Shown one piece after another: positions 61,985-64,000 of a DNA stretch of 64,000 nt. The DNA lies in the NCBI GenBank assembly GCA_947503575.1, contig CANNDZ010000002.1, forward strand, positions 496,001 to 560,000. The letters are read 5' to 3'. A program made the position numbers and the translations under genes. The DNA is from an uncultured Kordiimonas sp. GTDB lineage: Bacteria; Pseudomonadota; Alphaproteobacteria; Sphingomonadales; Kordiimonadaceae. Positions within the stretch are counted from its first letter, which is position 1. Each line of letters starts with the position of its first letter. Under the pieces are notes generated by a model, which had not been told where the DNA came from, searched no databases, and saw nothing but the letters and a program-made list of their open reading frames with translations.

Positions 61985-62063
61985 CGCCGACCAAGCGCAC
62001 CACCCTACACCCGTTTTAATAGCTGACCCACACACAAGACAGCCTGCATACCGCTCAAGCCTT

Positions 62064-62114
62064 CATGCCACGCTGGCCTGCATACCACGCTGGCCTGTTT
62101 GCAGTGCTGGCCTG
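62064..62114 (+). repeat. Three tandem 17-bp repeats
   Basis: CATGCCACGCTGGCCTG, CATACCACGCTGGCCTG and TTTGCAGTGCTGGCCTG, with partial units on both sides (from about 62047 to 62120). Non-coding, between the solute-binding gene and the next gene. Confidence 0.8.
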
Positions 62115-62153
62115 TATGCCATTTTGGTAAGTGCCCTATAAATATGTATTGCA

Positions 62154-62172
62154 ATTAATAATCATTATTAAT
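62154..62172 (+). promoter_or_regulatory. Fur-box-like perfect palindrome
   Basis: ATTAATAATCATTATTAAT is a perfect 9-1-9 palindrome. Its centre AATAATCATTATT matches the core of the classical Fur box (GATAATGATAATCATTATC). It lies 37 bp before the start of the next gene, so iron or manganese control of that gene is plausible. Confidence 0.55.
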
Positions 62173-62209
62173 ACTGTTGACAGACAGACGCAAAAACGAG
62201 GAAAACCAC

Positions 62210-62746
62210 ATGAACATGCCAATGAACCAACCCTATGTCTCAGGACTGGAAGCAAGCCGCATCCTGACAAAAGCGACCCGGTCATGGGTATGGGCTACTA
62301 TGGCCGAAGCCTGTAACACTGCGCGCGGCAAATATGTGGACGCCTGGCACACCTGTTTCGATACCCTGAGGGGGCGCACGGATGGCCAAATGGGCGAGAC
62401 CGAACTGGCATCCCTGTGGGGCGCGTTTATGCGGCATCTTACCATAACGGGCACAGCGCGGTTTTTACTGGGGTGCGAAGCCTGCGGTCGCGGCAGCGAA
62501 GATGAAAAATTGTTGCTTGGCAGTGTCGCGGCACACCAGCGCGGTGCCAAAAAAGACGCCTGCACTATACTGGAAAAATGGTTTGTCGGGGCTGCCTTGT
62601 GGAAAGCGGATGCCCTAATCGAAGCGATTGCAGACCAACTTAGCGTGCAAGAATATATGCTGCCCACTGCCTGCGATACCACTACAGAAAATGGTCATAC
62701 CTACACGCCCCCGACCATGGGCGCAGGGCAGAAAGTCTTGAATTAA
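62210..62746 (+). CDS. Hypothetical protein (178 residues) behind a Fur-like box
   Basis: ATG at 62210 with GAGG 8 nt upstream, preferred over an earlier start at 62177. Soluble and mainly helical (GLEASRILTKATRSWVWATMAEACNTA; ACTILEKWFVGAALWKADALIEAIADQL), with CEACG as the only Cys pair. No family recognised. The palindrome upstream suggests metal-responsive expression. It ends before two palindromic structures. Confidence 0.6.
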   Translation: MNMPMNQPYVSGLEASRILTKATRSWVWATMAEACNTARGKYVDAWHTCFDTLRGRTDGQMGETELASLWGAFMRHLTITGTARFLLGCEACGRGSEDEKLLLGSVAAHQRGAKKDACTILEKWFVGAALWKADALIEAIADQLSVQEYMLPTACDTTTENGHTYTPPTMGAGQKVLN

Positions 62747-62833
62747 AAGGGAGGAAGAGCTGGCGTGCGCCAATATAGAGCATATGTGCCTTGGCAGCTG
62801 AAAAAGCGAGATATTTACCAAAAAAGGCACTAA

Positions 62834-62881
62834 AAAAGTGGGATGTCTGCCGGAGGAATTAACGGAAAACATCCCACTTTT
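62834..62881. terminator. Long hairpin with A/T flanks, possible bidirectional terminator
   Basis: AAAAGTGGGATGT (62834-62846) and ACATCCCACTTTT (62869-62881) form a perfect 13-bp stem; the 22-nt loop has an inner CCG/CGG pair. The A-run before and T-run after are within the stem ends, as in bidirectional terminators. It follows the 178-residue gene by 87 bp. Confidence 0.6.
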
Positions 62882-62917
62882 CGAGTTGGTACTCAAAACT
62901 GGAAATTAGTTTGTATG

Positions 62918-63036
62918 AAGGGACTGCAATCACACCCGCCGAAAGGGGGAATTGGGGTATATGGCGGTTACACATATGCAGCAATTAAGCTTGGGGGTGC
63001 GGAATATAGCAACATATGTGGTTCTTGCAGTCCCTT
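62918..63036. ncRNA. Candidate structured RNA or small inverted-repeat element
   Basis: Outer arms AAGGGACTGCAA (62918-62929) and TTGCAGTCCCTT (63025-63036) match over 12 bp across 119 bp. Inside are CCGCC/GGCGG (62936-62940, 62963-62967) and CACATATG/CATATGTG (62971-62978, 63013-63020). Together they could fold as a three-way junction. It could equally be a miniature inverted-repeat element. No family recognised. Confidence 0.4.
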
Positions 63037-63134
63037 GTAAATTGGTACGCTGCAAGCCCCAAACCGGATCATAAAAAATGAGATTTTTTTGATTCAGACC
63101 AATGATTTAGCAAAATCGTTTACTGGCCGCACAA

Positions 63135-63755
63135 TCACCGTTCAAAAACCAGTAAACGAATGGCCAATGCAACAAACACAATTCCGGCAATCCGGTTGAT
63201 AATATTTTGCGCTTTGGGCGACCGCGCAAGCGCACTGCCAAGCCAACCAGACGCCATTGCCACACCAGAAAAAACCATAATCGTGACACCAAAAAAAATC
63301 AGCGCCAGCAGCAGCATCTGATAGGTGGGCGAGCCGGCGGCGGCATCAACAAATTGGGGCAGAAACGCCAGAAAGAATATCGAAACCTTGGGGTTGGTAA
63401 TATTCATGATAATCCCCCGCCGATAATACTGGCTGAGTGACAGCCCCGCATCATCGCCGCCAATTGGCTCTGGCCTGCTACGAAATGCGCCCCACGCCAA
63501 ATACAAAAGATACGCAGCCCCAACAAACTTCAGCGCAAAGAAAGCCACCGGCGACACCTGAATAAGCGCAGCCAGCCCCAGCACAACGGCAGCAGTGTGA
63601 AACAAAAGCCCGGTCGCCAACCCAAAGGTAACCGCAACACCGGCCCGCGCGCCGTTCATGGCAGACTGTGTCAGCACAAAAATATTATCCGGCCCTGGCG
63701 CGAACGCCAGAACAATGGATGCCACTGCAAAAGCCACCATTGTTTCTATTGTCAC
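63135..63755 (-). CDS. LysE/RhtB family amino-acid exporter
   Basis: 206 residues, six membrane segments. The N-terminus AFAVASIVLAFAPGPDNIFVLTQSAMNGARAGVAVTFGLATG (in part: FAPGPDNIFV, GARAGVAVTFG) is the LysE-family signature, and MNITNPKVSIFFLAFLPQFV is its second conserved part. GTG start with GGGGGAA upstream. Exports an amino acid or similar solute; the substrate cannot be read. Confidence 0.9.
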   Translation of the reverse strand: MTIETMVAFAVASIVLAFAPGPDNIFVLTQSAMNGARAGVAVTFGLATGLLFHTAAVVLGLAALIQVSPVAFFALKFVGAAYLLYLAWGAFRSRPEPIGGDDAGLSLSQYYRRGIIMNITNPKVSIFFLAFLPQFVDAAAGSPTYQMLLLALIFFGVTIMVFSGVAMASGWLGSALARSPKAQNIINRIAGIVFVALAIRLLVFER

Positions 63756-63851
63756 GGGTTCCCCCTTGTTTTGTTACGTGTGCAACTCTGGCGTCGTGAC
63801 CGGGCGCATCTGTGTAGGGCCTATGTACCCTGCGCCAGCACGACACAAAAG

Positions 63852-63882
63852 AAAAAAGGCTGCCAGGTAAGGCAGCCTTTTA
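63852..63882 (-). terminator. Intrinsic terminator, likely bidirectional
   Basis: AAAGGCTGCC and GGCAGCCTTT form a perfect 10-bp stem with a 6-nt loop. On the minus strand a T-run follows, on the plus strand TTTTATT. It probably ends a leftward gene that lies beyond the window. The last 110 bases show nothing else recognisable. Confidence 0.8.
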
Positions 63883-64000
63883 TTGGCCCTGCGGGGTTAA
63901 GGGAAGGGGAAAACAGGGCCAGGGGATGGGGGTTAGGTGCCAGGGGTTCAAATATCTGGGGTAAAGAGTCGGGGGTTAGCTGTTGGGCGTTTCTTTCTTC

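Larger units (their letters stand above)
62747..63134 (+). other. Non-coding region with two strong palindromic structures
   Basis: 388 bp. Contains a 13-bp-stem hairpin (62834-62881) and a set of inverted repeats (62918-63036). Open frames here lack ribosome sites and family-like sequence. Confidence 0.6.

Noticed and set aside
62918-63036. Retron msr-msd
   Set aside because: Inverted repeats suggested it, but no reverse transcriptase gene is in the window and the arrangement lacks other retron features.
62843-63040. 65-codon open frame across the palindromic region
   Set aside because: It runs through both stem-loop structures, has no convincing ribosome site for its start and shows no family-like pattern.

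Overview
The window looks like a chromosomal segment of an alphaproteobacterium, probably marine. The signs are an ABC-transporter (group 2-type) capsule locus linked to sulfate-activation genes, GTA-type phage structural families (3TM holin, TP901-1-type tail tube, DUF3168, DUF6362) and a PAS_5 domain protein. I cannot place it to genus. No tRNA, rRNA, CRISPR array or transposase was seen.

Left part (1-30.9 kb): surface polysaccharide. On the plus strand come a truncated galE, a PAPS-type sulfotransferase, a glycosyltransferase and two unrecognised genes. On the minus strand follow kpsM-kpsT-kpsE-kpsD, a GT2 glycosyltransferase and an Stf0-like sulfotransferase, in one tight run. Then come kpsF, a kpsS-like gene, a POT/MFS transporter, two DUF805 genes (one broken by an in-frame TAG), cysD-cysNC (PAPS synthesis), a small two-gene plus-strand operon, and a second minus-strand run: kdsA-kdsC-kdsB-kpsC, a second Stf0-like gene and a polysaccharide pyruvyltransferase. 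Together they describe an exported capsule on a poly-Kdo linker, probably sulfated and pyruvylated, with its own PAPS supply. A Sfp-type phosphopantetheinyl transferase closes this part.

Middle (31.0-61.0 kb): a compact tailed-phage (siphovirus/GTA-like) element. Read leftward from a repressor switch near 59.2 kb it has: DUF1376 replication-type protein, DUF6362 protein, PAS protein, TerS, TerL, portal, prohead protease with a long extra C-terminus, two cargo genes, HK97 capsid, a giant tail fibre, connector proteins, tail terminator, tail tube, tail-assembly chaperones G and G-T joined by a lambda-type GGGAAAG -1 frameshift site, a short tape measure, tail-tip proteins, a J-like hub with collagen repeats, a set of small membrane proteins, M15 endopeptidase and 3TM holin. 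No integrase, excisionase or att repeats were found. An S24-type repressor at 59.2 kb and a repeated operator-like motif TTCG-N4-TCGTAA at the switch, upstream of terS and at 60.2 kb suggest common control.

Right end (61-64 kb): a periplasmic solute-binding-like protein, an unknown gene behind a Fur-box-like palindrome, two strongly palindromic intergenic structures and a LysE-family exporter.

Most notable: the frameshift site, a secreted ubiquitin-like cargo protein, the operator network, the integrase-less phage element, and the coupling of sulfate activation to capsule genes.
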